NCBI GenBank assembly: GCA_019744895.1
Contig: JAIETV010000004.1
Location: 153,535 to 217,534 of the forward strand
Direction: 5' to 3'
Origin: Candidatus Babeliaceae bacterium
GTDB lineage: Bacteria; Babelota; Babeliae; Babelales; Babelaceae
DNA length: 64,000 nucleotides
The translations under genes were made by a program, and so were the position numbers. The stretch's first letter is position 1; each line of letters opens with the position of its first letter. Positions 17,902 to 25,698 of the stretch are shown here, one piece after another. Below the pieces are notes generated by a model. That model did no database searches, had not been told where the DNA came from, and saw only the letters and a list, made by a program, of their open reading frames with translations.

Positions 17902-18639
17902 TTAGCCACCAACGCCTATCAGACCCGTTTGGTTTGAAAGATTTTGAGCTCCTGCTTTTGGGCCAAAAAGAGCACCTTCACCCTGCTGTTGAACCGTTGC
18001 TGCAGTTTGACTACTAATGGCAGAATTACGTCCTGGACCATAATTTTCACCCATGTCCCGCTCGCCGCATAATTTTAAATCATTGAATTGTGCACTCGAT
18101 ATCGAGCCTACAGCCTTTTGGTAACACTCTGTTATATCAACCACTTTTGAACAATCTATCTGCATACTGCAATCAAGCGCGTCAATGCCCGTAAAGCACG
18201 CCGCTCGTTTTGCCGGGTCTCCATCATTAGGTGAACAGTTAATCGGCAAATTGCCCCGTATTCCACTCATTTTTGGCTGGCAGCCATAGCAGGCCATTTT
18301 AGCATCTTTACCGAATTTCAATGCTCTTTGATTTTCAAACGGGCCAAGTCCGAGATACCAGACATTTTCAGGATGATCGATATTAACAATCTTTACCGGA
18401 AGCCCAGAAGGCCATCCTCTATCAGAACCTGCTGTATCGCGGGGTATCTGGTAGGCAACAAAATAGCCGCACTTGGTAGTCGTTGGATGAAATCTATATA
18501 TTTCAAAACCATTTTTATCTTTTTCACTTGTCCAACAGGTACCTTTTCCCCTGTTTTGAACTAAGTTTTCTTGAGCTTTTAAAAAAGTAGACGCAAGAAA
18601 AATTGACAAAGTAACGCCTGTTATCCATAATTTCTTCAT
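17902..18639 (-). CDS. Exported cysteine-rich protein of unknown function
   Basis: 245 residues starting with a signal peptide (MKKLWITGVTLSIFLASTF). The mature part has at least nine cysteines in pairs such as MACYGCQP and DCSMQIDCSK, which suggests disulfides outside the cytoplasm. The last 40 residues are low in charge and rich in Q, G, N and A. Unknown family; no neighbour is co-directional within an operon distance. Confidence 0.65.
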   Translation of the reverse strand: MKKLWITGVTLSIFLASTFLKAQENLVQNRGKGTCWTSEKDKNGFEIYRFHPTTTKCGYFVAYQIPRDTAGSDRGWPSGLPVKIVNIDHPENVWYLGLGPFENQRALKFGKDAKMACYGCQPKMSGIRGNLPINCSPNDGDPAKRAACFTGIDALDCSMQIDCSKVVDITECYQKAVGSISSAQFNDLKLCGERDMGENYGPGRNSAISSQTAATVQQQGEGALFGPKAGAQNLSNQTGLIGVGG

Positions 18640-18718
18640 AGTGCAACCTTCAACTTTACATTTAGTACTTTATTACTTACTATCTTACCCTATTGTTACG
18701 ATAGCGATCAACAGGTAT

Positions 18719-18748
18719 TTGACTTTTTGTAATTTATTTTTTTATTAT
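18719..18748 (+). promoter_or_regulatory. Probable promoter of topA
   Basis: TTGACT at 18719-18724, an 18-base spacer and TATTAT at 18743-18748, 63 bases upstream of the topA start. Confidence 0.4.
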
Positions 18749-18811
18749 TAAGGTTAACGGACTAAAAAATAATGGGTATAGCTGTATAAAAATTAAAGAA
18801 AAAATAAGATT

Positions 18812-21085
18812 ATGAAAAAATTACTTATAGTAGAGTCACCGGCAAAGATTAAAACAATTTCGAAGTTTCTGGGTAAAGATTTTGTTATTTTAAGCACCCT
18901 TGGCCATGTGAAAGATCTTCCACAAAAAGAACTGGGTATTGATATTAAGCCTTCTGCAAAAGGGGACGGTTCTCTGGATCTCACTTACACCGTACTTGAT
19001 AAAAAAGAAAAGGTCATCGCTGATATCTGTAAAGCCGCACGCACGGCGGATGAGATATATCTGGCCCCGGATCCAGACAGAGAGGGTGAGATTATTGCCT
19101 GGCATATTGCAGGAGAGATTGAAAAAGTCATTAAAGACCCGAGCATTATCCACCGTATAACCTTTAATGAGATTACTAAGACGGCCATAGAACATGCAAT
19201 TAAGCACCCCGGCGTCATAGATGAAAACAAAGTTGAGGCACAACAGGCTCGCCGCATTTTAGACCGGCTTGTTGGGTATGAAGTCTCACCTATTTTATGG
19301 CGAAAAATAAGCAAAGGACTTTCTGCAGGCCGAGTACAATCTGTAGCGCTTAAACTTATCTGCGATAGGGAAGATGCCATACGAGTATTTAAACCAGAAG
19401 AATATTGGTCTATCCAAGGCACTTTTGATTTTGAAAAGCAAAAATTCACTGCACAACTTAGTCAGATTAATAAAAAAAAGGCTGATATTAAAGATGAGGC
19501 TACTGCTCTTTCGATAATTGATAAAGCAAATAAAGGCTCTTATCTTGTCGATTCTATTAAAGATTCTGCCCGTTCTCGTTCAGCAGCTGCACCCTTTATA
19601 ACCAGTACGCTGCAGCAAGCCGCCTATAATAGCCTTGGCTTTTCAGTGCAAAAAACTATGCAGGTTGCCCAAAAGTTATATGAAGGTGTCCCTTTACAAG
19701 ACAGCTCTTCACCTGTTGCATTAATTACTTATATGCGTACAGATTCACCCCGTATTGCAGAAAGCGCTTTAAAAGAGGTTCGTTCATTTATTAAGGACAT
19801 GTATGGCTCAGACTATGTGCCCGGTAAATCATTAGTATACGCAAAAGGTGGTGGACAGGATGCGCATGAAGCGATTCGTCCCATTTCTGTAGCAATGGCA
19901 CCAGATTATGTCAAAAAATATGTTTCGGCAGATGAAGCAAAATTATATGAGCTTATTTGGAAGCGTTTTGTTGCCTGCCAAATGAAGCCGGCAGAATATG
20001 CACAGCGGGCAGTAACTATTGCCGGCGACAATGGTTTAGTATTTAAAGTAACCGGTTCAACATTACTTTTTGATGGCTTCTTACGCGTTTATAACGAAGC
20101 AGAAGAGTCTGCCGAAGGTGCAGAAGATTCAGAAAAAGTCTCTATACCAAAAGGACTTACCGAAAAATCTCATGTTGATCTTGATAACGTTACGCCTAAG
20201 CAGCATTTTACACAACCACCTGCACGGTTTACTGAAGCATCGTTGGTCAAAGAACTAGAAAAAGAGGGTATTGGTCGGCCAAGCACTTATGCCACTATTA
20301 TGAAAACCATTCAAGCTCGTTCGTATACTTCGCTTGATAAAAAAAAGAAATTTATACCAACAGAACTTGGTATGGCAGTTACTAAAATTTTAACGGAAAA
20401 TCTTCCGAAAATCATGAGTACACAATTTACTGCCGTCATGGAAGAAGATCTTGATAAAATAGCGCATGGAACTATGAAGCGTAATACGCTTGTTTTTGAA
20501 TTTTATACGCCATTTTCTGAGGATCTAGAAAAATTTCGCGGGGAAAAGGGAAAACAAACAGAAGTTACTGATATTACCTGCCCAGAATGTAAAAAACATA
20601 AACTTACTATTCGCTTTGGTAAGACCGGTTCATTTCTTGGTTGCCTAGGCTACCCGGAATGTAAATTCACAAGCAACTTTGAACGTGATGAATCAGGAAC
20701 CATCAAACTCGTTTCTGCACAAGCGCCAAAGTTACTTGAAGAAAATTGCCCACAATGTGGTAAACCGTTGCGTGCCATGGTTGGTAGGTTTGGGCCCTTT
20801 ATCGCCTGCTCAGGATACCCTGAATGCAAGTATATTCACACGGTTAAAGCTAATTTTGCTTGTCCGTTAGAGGGCGGCGATGTTATTGAACGCTCTTGGA
20901 AAGGCAAAAAATTCTGGGGCTGCAAAAACTACCCAAAATGTAAATTCAGTATTTCAGGAGAGATCGAGCAGGTTGCCTGCCCGCAGTGCAAAAAACAACC
21001 CTACTTACTCAAGCGATTTAATAAAGATGAAACCGTTACACTTTCCTGCCCGGATAAAGAGTGCGGATACAGTAAAACTGAATAA
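18812..21085 (+). CDS. topA: DNA topoisomerase I
   Basis: Relaxes negative supercoils. Toprim domain starts at KKLLIVESPAKIKTISKFLG and has the acidic DPDREGE box. The active-site tyrosine is Y307 in ITYMRTDSPRI. RPSTYATIMKTIQ is in the central gate region. The C-terminus carries four zinc-ribbon-like units: CPECKKHKL...CLGYPECKF, CPQCGKPLR...CSGYPECKY, CPLEGGDVI...CKNYPKCKF and a last CPQCKKQPY...CPDKECGY; the third has lost one cysteine of the first pair. 757 residues, normal length. Single gene with its own promoter. Confidence 0.98.
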   Translation: MKKLLIVESPAKIKTISKFLGKDFVILSTLGHVKDLPQKELGIDIKPSAKGDGSLDLTYTVLDKKEKVIADICKAARTADEIYLAPDPDREGEIIAWHIAGEIEKVIKDPSIIHRITFNEITKTAIEHAIKHPGVIDENKVEAQQARRILDRLVGYEVSPILWRKISKGLSAGRVQSVALKLICDREDAIRVFKPEEYWSIQGTFDFEKQKFTAQLSQINKKKADIKDEATALSIIDKANKGSYLVDSIKDSARSRSAAAPFITSTLQQAAYNSLGFSVQKTMQVAQKLYEGVPLQDSSSPVALITYMRTDSPRIAESALKEVRSFIKDMYGSDYVPGKSLVYAKGGGQDAHEAIRPISVAMAPDYVKKYVSADEAKLYELIWKRFVACQMKPAEYAQRAVTIAGDNGLVFKVTGSTLLFDGFLRVYNEAEESAEGAEDSEKVSIPKGLTEKSHVDLDNVTPKQHFTQPPARFTEASLVKELEKEGIGRPSTYATIMKTIQARSYTSLDKKKKFIPTELGMAVTKILTENLPKIMSTQFTAVMEEDLDKIAHGTMKRNTLVFEFYTPFSEDLEKFRGEKGKQTEVTDITCPECKKHKLTIRFGKTGSFLGCLGYPECKFTSNFERDESGTIKLVSAQAPKLLEENCPQCGKPLRAMVGRFGPFIACSGYPECKYIHTVKANFACPLEGGDVIERSWKGKKFWGCKNYPKCKFSISGEIEQVACPQCKKQPYLLKRFNKDETVTLSCPDKECGYSKTE

Positions 21086-21161
21086 AAACTATTGAACTTT
21101 TAATTTAAAACAATATATAATTATAATTAAATAATGTAACTTATATAAAATAAGGTTAAAC

Positions 21162-21912
21162 ATGAACAAAATAATTAAAAATCATATATATATATATATA
21201 TATATTGATACTCTTTATAAATTTTCAGCTAAAAAGTTATTCCATTAAATTTACTAACAATTATAACAAGGGGAATCCTTCAAACTGGACTTGCCCTGCT
21301 CCGATTTTGAGTACCCCAGAAGACATAGCAAAATATACATTTCCGAACGAAACTGTTGTTGATATGAATGCTTCAAATTCTATTATTGTAACGCCAAGCG
21401 AGCCTAAAAAAACGATATCTACCTTTGGTTTATGTGGATGCTTAGCTCTAGTAATCTATGCTCGCAAAGAAAATCAACAATTCGCTTATCTTTCGCATGA
21501 TGACCCATTAGGTGGTATTGAAAATAGAACTAGAGTTCGAGCGCTTCAAGCGGTCAACAAAATAGTTGAAATAATGCATCGACCAGAAACAATTGATATT
21601 TTCTTAGCAACGCCAGGTGAATATGGGCAAGGATATCAGCTTTTTCCTAAACATGAGTATGAAAATCTTAATGATAAGTTACTCTCTATTTTTTCAAAAG
21701 AATTTCCGCAGGCAAAAGTATCAGCAAAATTTATCCCCTATTCAATGGATCAAAGCGTACATGATATAAAGTTCTATGAGGGTGGGCGTGATATTATCGT
21801 TGAATTAGATCCAGATTACAAAAAATCGGTCTTGTTTCCAAAGAGCTCATTTACAAAAATAATGCTAAATCAAACTGTTGATGCTCAAGAAGTGGGGAAA
21901 GCGCAATCATGA
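21162..21912 (+). pseudogene. Exported protein gene, out of frame at an (AT)11 repeat, probably phase-variable
   Basis: The ATG at 21162 has AAGG seven bases upstream and starts MNKIIKNHIYIYIYI, but as sequenced this frame stops at 21246. The rest of the gene (open from the TTG at 21205 to the stop at 21910-21912) is in another frame. Adding one AT unit, or removing two, joins them exactly and yields a 250-residue protein whose N-terminus becomes a convincing signal peptide running into LILFINFQLKS. The mature part has STFGLCGCLALVIYA followed by FAYLSHDDPLGG, a cysteine-then-histidine order slightly like CheD-type deamidase folds; I do not assign a function. No nearby co-directional partner. 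Confidence 0.7.
21184..21205 (+). repeat. (AT)11 dinucleotide tract in the signal-peptide region of an exported protein
   Basis: Eleven uninterrupted AT units beginning 22 bases after the ATG at 21162. Eleven units put the downstream coding region out of frame; nine or twelve would put it in frame. Confidence 0.9.
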
Positions 21913-22001
21913 GAATTAACATCGCGTGCTTTTGAACAGTTTTTAAATGTCCATATTTAAATATAATAACCCCGCTCTATTTGATTAAAAAGCTCTATCA
22001 C

Positions 22002-22034
22002 AAAAAGGACCCGGAGATTTCCGGGCCCTTTTTT
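22002..22034 (-). terminator. Intrinsic terminator, probably for the coiled-coil protein gene
   Basis: AAAAAGG-A/G-CCCGG stem around the loop AGATTT with T-run. Read on the minus strand the only irregular pair is a G-U; on the plus strand it is an A-C mismatch, so it suits the minus-strand gene at 22058 better, though it may also end the plus-strand gene at 21912. Confidence 0.75.
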
Positions 22035-22057
22035 ATTCAAAAAAATTGTAAATTAAA

Positions 22058-22405
22058 TTAACGCAAGTTGTCTATAATTTCTTCTGCCTCTTCAAGATCT
22101 TGTTCACTTTGGCCAATAGCCTCTTTAATATCATCAAGAGTTTCTTCTATTTCTTCAACCATGTCTTGAATTTGAGAAATAGCAGTTTTTGAATTATCCA
22201 AAAGCTCTCTAAGCTCATCAAGGTGTTCATCTAAATCTTGATACGATTCTTGACAAGAACCCTCTTCACATTGTTCGTACGCTTGCTCTTCTTGCTTATT
22301 GCAATGGCAATTATGACACGAAGAACCCTTTTGCGATTCTAATCCCTTTAATTTACTTAAAAACGTCTCTTTTGCGCTTTTCTTGTTATTACAATTCCAA
22401 CACAT
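22058..22405 (-). CDS. Acidic coiled-coil protein with a cysteine-rich N-terminus
   Basis: 115 residues with no signal peptide. The first 55 residues have seven cysteines in metal-binding-like spacing: MCWNCNN at the start, CHNCHC in the middle and single cysteines in YEQCEEGSC. From about residue 58 it is a long acidic heptad helix (DLDEHLDELRELLDNSK through EETLDDIKEAIGQSEQD). A zinc-binding head with an oligomerising tail is a reasonable structural guess; function unknown. Confidence 0.65.
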   Translation of the reverse strand: MCWNCNNKKSAKETFLSKLKGLESQKGSSCHNCHCNKQEEQAYEQCEEGSCQESYQDLDEHLDELRELLDNSKTAISQIQDMVEEIEETLDDIKEAIGQSEQDLEEAEEIIDNLR

Positions 22406-22688
22406 AGATCCCCCCTTTTTCTCTATTACTGAGCTTATTTACACTTATTATTAAGCTTAACAAAAAAGTTAATTAAAAAGCAATAGTTTTTAATTAAAAA
22501 AACTGCATAATTAAAGTATTATTTAATTAAAAGCTCACTATTTAAATTACTTATTCAAGGGGATAATCTGCCAATTTAACAAAATAATACTTTTTTTAAT
22601 TGCATTTTTAATCGCTTGGGGCACTCCTGCACCAGAAGGTTTTTCTGGTCGATTAAGATGCACAATATAGTTTAACTGAGGCATAAAT

Positions 22689-23591
22689 TCAATGCTTTTG
22701 GCAAGGACATATGCCGCCTTTTAAAATATGTTCAGAAATAAGCGCTTTTAAAAGAGCAATAGTTTCATCATCGATTTTTCCATCAATATTTTCTGGTCTA
22801 AAATGCATTTGAAAAGCGCGTACAATATCTTCAGTGCTTACTTGCAGATCTGGTGTGCGATATCCCCACATGTGCGCGTGTTTAATAAACCAGCTATTTT
22901 TGCATGCTTCATCAAGACAATTATCTATGCAAGGCATAGGTTGAATCTTACTGACATCAGGCCAAACACCGATACCATGTTCAGCAAATTTTTTCCAAGG
23001 GAATAATGGTCCTGGGTCATGCTTTCTGCGTGGAGCAATATCACTATGCCCAAGAATATTATGGGGTTTTATCTGTTTGTTTCGAGCAAGTATATCTTTG
23101 CATAATATGATACTAGCTTCAATTTGACGCTGATCAAAGGGATACCATTCCTTATCTGATCCTTTGACAACAATACCCTCTGGCTGAGATGCATCAACTT
23201 TAAAACCCAAGTTTACATGCTCTATTCCTAAAGAATGTAAATTGAGCTTTTTTTGTAAGGGATCTGAGCCCTCTAAATTTTGCCAAGAGGCCACACCGGC
23301 ATGCCGCGCAGCAAGATTTTCTGAAACATGCTGATGTATAGAACCATTTGAATCAATAGTGTAATGGGCACTTACGGGGGCAGGCACATCTGCCATTGAA
23401 AATATCTCTTTAACTCGCTCTAAAGATTCTGCAGTATAATGCAAAACAAGTAACGTTGGGCTTATCTGCTGGTGAGAATCTTCATCATAGCGCAATAAAA
23501 AATTTGGCGAAGGATTCTGCTTAATTGAAATACCCAGGAGTGTCACACTAAAAAAAATATTAATATTCATTATTTTTTTAATAAGAGTCAT
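22689..23591 (-). CDS. Exported N-acetylmuramoyl-L-alanine amidase (AmiD/AmpD type)
   Basis: Zinc amidase that separates the peptide from muramic acid. The start at 23591 has AGGAAGG four bases upstream. A hydrophobic N-terminus (MNINIFFSVTLLGISI) implies export. The Amidase_2 domain shows the first zinc ligand in LLVLHYTAES, HYTIDSNGSIHQHV, LGIEHVNLG and the last ligands in ILGHSDIAPRRKHDPGP. The C-terminal 60 residues (VRAFQMHFRPENIDGKIDDE) form a peptidoglycan-binding module. Divergent from the M15 peptidase gene with 107 bases between, so both may be regulated together. Confidence 0.92.
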   Translation of the reverse strand: MTLIKKIMNINIFFSVTLLGISIKQNPSPNFLLRYDEDSHQQISPTLLVLHYTAESLERVKEIFSMADVPAPVSAHYTIDSNGSIHQHVSENLAARHAGVASWQNLEGSDPLQKKLNLHSLGIEHVNLGFKVDASQPEGIVVKGSDKEWYPFDQRQIEASIILCKDILARNKQIKPHNILGHSDIAPRRKHDPGPLFPWKKFAEHGIGVWPDVSKIQPMPCIDNCLDEACKNSWFIKHAHMWGYRTPDLQVSTEDIVRAFQMHFRPENIDGKIDDETIALLKALISEHILKGGICPCQKH

Positions 23592-23698
23592 TTCACCTTC
23601 CTTTTATATTTTCTTACATTTACAGCCTAACATTTCATAACAAATCATATCAATACTATTTCAAATATGATATTTTATAAGAATGCAGGAGGCGTATT

Positions 23699-24346
23699 AT
23701 GAAAAAAATAACAAATATTATTTTTATATTCTTCAGCTCTTATTGTAGAGATTTTGAATCATCACTATCATTAATTACATCAGATATTTTTAAAGAAATG
23801 ATATATTCATGGAAAGATAACAATCCAATTCAACCTAAAGATTTACGACTAGTCACTGTAAGCTATCATGGCTTTGACGGCAAAACCTATCAAGGCCATT
23901 TAATTGTACATGCTTTGGTAGCTCAAGAAGTGATAGAAATCTTTAAAGAAATTTTTGATGCTGGTTATCCAATAGAAAAATTAAAACTTGTTGATGAATA
24001 CTTTGGAAATGACGAACTTTCTGCGCAAGATAATAATTCGTATGCTTTTTGCAGCCGATCTATTACAGGCACATCTAATAAATTTTCAAAACATAGCTAT
24101 GGCTTGGCAATAGACATCAATCCCCTTTATAACCCTTATCACAAAGATGCTCTTATTATTCCATCAAATGGCAAAAAATATCTTGACCGCACTATTAAAA
24201 CTCCAGCGACTCTTTACAAAGAACACCCCTGCTGCCAAGCTTTCATTAAACGAGGCTGGACTTGGGGTGGCAATTGGGGAAAAACAAAAGGTTATTATGA
24301 TTATCACCATTTTGAAAAAGACCCAGGGCTTGTTGATAAATCTTAA
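23699..24346 (+). CDS. M15-family D,D- or L,D-peptidase (VanY/Peptidase_M15_4 type)
   Basis: 215 residues behind a strong AGGAGG site. The N-terminus (MKKITNIIFIFFSSY) is a probable signal peptide. Zinc site marks: SKHSYGLAIDINPLYNP (H-x6-D) and DYHHFEKDP near the C-terminus, with WTWGGNWG before it. This arrangement is that of M15 peptidases that cut peptide bonds in peptidoglycan. Divergent from an amidase, which cuts the adjacent bond class. Confidence 0.9.
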   Translation: MKKITNIIFIFFSSYCRDFESSLSLITSDIFKEMIYSWKDNNPIQPKDLRLVTVSYHGFDGKTYQGHLIVHALVAQEVIEIFKEIFDAGYPIEKLKLVDEYFGNDELSAQDNNSYAFCSRSITGTSNKFSKHSYGLAIDINPLYNPYHKDALIIPSNGKKYLDRTIKTPATLYKEHPCCQAFIKRGWTWGGNWGKTKGYYDYHHFEKDPGLVDKS

Positions 24347-24440
24347 ACCGCACGAGTAAATTAGCTTAATGTATTAATGCCGAGCGTAAAAATTATTTCT
24401 GTCAGAATAATTGATAACCAGATCGATTCAAGCTTTTAAA

Positions 24441-24623
24441 TTAAGATAATTTCGTCCCATTAGGAACACTACTTTCAGGAGCAATAAGCACAAGCTGCTC
24501 TTGCGCGTCTTTTGCAAAAAGCATCATGCCCTGAGATTCAAGGCCCATCATTTTACGTGGCGCCAAGTTGTATACAAAAATACCTTGTTTATGTAAAATC
24601 TGCTCAGGAGTAAAATGCTTACG
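24441..24623 (-). pseudogene. Detached duplicate of the 3' end of metG
   Basis: 183 bases that align without gaps to the last 183 bases of metG (25699-25881); by hand count about 160 positions match (roughly 87%). It keeps the same frame and a stop at the same place, and encodes a MetG-like tail (for example NLAPRKMMGLESQGMMLFA). Nine more bases upstream give an in-frame ATG at 24632, but no ribosome-binding site is seen, and the fragment holds only half of the tRNA-binding domain. About 1.07 kb separates it from metG. Confidence 0.88.
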
Positions 24624-24732
24624 TTGGACCAACAGCTTGAAAAATTATATAACGCATTTATATCACAAAAAGGACGAAATGTGATTAATCACATTTCGCC
24701 TTGGTTTCTATTGATATGGTATCTTTATCTTA

Positions 24733-25212
24733 TTATTTGCGCATCATTGGCTTCATCATGCCTTCATCCATCATGCCTTCTTTCATCATCGTGCTATCAT
24801 CCATCATCATAGAATCATTCATCATTTTCATAGATTCAGCTGGCATCATGTTAGGCATCATACAGGGCATGCACATGCAAGGCATCATTCCCATGGTGTC
24901 TTTAGACATCATCATTTTGCCGTTCATCATCATCATCTTCATAGGCATCATCATGCCGTCTTTCATGACCATGACACAACAACACATGTTGCCATCTTTA
25001 TCCATCATCATGGGGTGTGGCATCATTGAACCATCAGCCATTTTCATCATATGGCATGGCATCATGACGCATTCATTTTCCATCATCATGGAAGACATTT
25101 TGCCTTTATTCATCATCATGCCGTTTTTGGTATTCATTTTTCCAGCAAAAAGAGCAAATATGCTGATTCCTGAAAGTGCTACTATAGCTAGTGATAAGTT
25201 GTTTTTATTCAT
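24733..25212 (-). CDS. Exported methionine-rich protein, probable metal binder
   Basis: The start at 25212 (MNKNNLSLAIVALSGIS) has AAAGGA five bases upstream; a longer start at 25245 is less likely. 159 residues, about 56 of them methionine. A signal or anchor segment is followed by imperfect repeats of the type M-x-D-G-x-M-M (KMADGSMM, DKDGNMCCC, MKDGMMMP, MNGKMMM). Eight cysteines (including CCC and PCMCMPC) and two histidines add further soft-metal ligands. Met/Cys/His clusters outside the cytoplasm are typical of copper or silver handling proteins; copper is an inference. It lies between metG and a duplicated metG 3' end. Confidence 0.75.
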   Translation of the reverse strand: MNKNNLSLAIVALSGISIFALFAGKMNTKNGMMMNKGKMSSMMMENECVMMPCHMMKMADGSMMPHPMMMDKDGNMCCCVMVMKDGMMMPMKMMMMNGKMMMSKDTMGMMPCMCMPCMMPNMMPAESMKMMNDSMMMDDSTMMKEGMMDEGMMKPMMRK

Positions 25213-25245
25213 ATACATCCTTTTGTTTTTTTTTATAGAAACCAA

Positions 25246-25279
25246 ATATTACTATACAAATAATTATAGTAATATGCAA
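25246..25279 (-). promoter_or_regulatory. Promoter with overlapping 11-base dyad upstream of the Met-rich gene
   Basis: Minus-strand TTGCAT (25279-25274) and TATAGT (25256-25251) with a 17-base spacer form a plausible promoter. A perfect inverted repeat with 11-base arms (ATATTACTATA, 8-base loop, TATAGTAATAT; 25246-25275) covers the -10 element and the spacer, as an operator would. Which regulator binds is unknown. Confidence 0.45.
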
Positions 25280-25394
25280 CGAAGCTTTAATATTAGAGGG
25301 CATTCCGCAATCGATTATACCCTTAAATATTCAATTTTTGTATGTTTATAAATCCCAATTAACATATAACATTACAACCGTTAGATCTATAGCC

Positions 25395-25610
25395 TTAACC
25401 TAAAGGTATAGAGAGATTAAGCAGTTTAAAAATAATTTTGATATTTTCAAAACTGATTGTAGGCATGTTATCATGGTTCCTGAATATCTCTATGAGGGTA
25501 CGCATTAGATCTTCTGTTATGGGGATATCTTGCGGATTAATTTTTTTGTCTAATCAAGCAACAAGAGCACTACTTAAAACAATTACTATAAAAATCAATT
25601 TTAATTTCAT
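25395..25610 (-). pseudogene. Small exported protein gene interrupted by an in-frame TGA
   Basis: A strong AAGGAG site precedes ATG at 25610. The frame encodes a full signal peptide (MKLKLIFIVIVLSSALVA), then TGA at 25556-25554, then 52 further residues in the same frame (beginning LDKKINPQDIPITEDLM, ending LLNLSIPLG) to a TAA at 25395. The reading frame being open and protein-like on both sides points to a recent nonsense mutation. TGA is a normal stop elsewhere in the window, so recoding is unlikely. Confidence 0.65.
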
Positions 25611-25698
25611 AAAAAAATCTCCTTGGATATCATAATTGCATGATAACCCAAGAAGATTCAAGTTCTAGACAACGTCAGGAATTACACCGATAGTTCAT

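Noticed and set aside
22547..22684. 45-codon minus-strand open frame (MPQLNYIVHLNRPE...) just after the amidase gene.
   Set aside because: No ribosome-binding site and no recognisable features. The rest of the gap 22406-22688 is AT-rich, and I see nothing further in it.
24701..25351. Long plus-strand open frame opposite the Met-rich gene, 216 codons rich in Ile, Phe and Ser.
   Set aside because: It is the antisense reading of the ATG-rich gene (CAT becomes Ile/His-type codons). It has no ribosome-binding site, while the minus-strand gene has a start site, signal peptide and promoter.
25395..25610. Possible TGA recoding as an amino acid.
   Set aside because: Several intact genes in the window end with TGA (for example at 2076 and 43625) and no run of in-frame TGA is seen in housekeeping genes; a nonsense mutation is simpler.
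25438..25635. 65-codon plus-strand open frame.
   Set aside because: Shadow of the small exported gene on the minus strand, which has the better start site and signal peptide.
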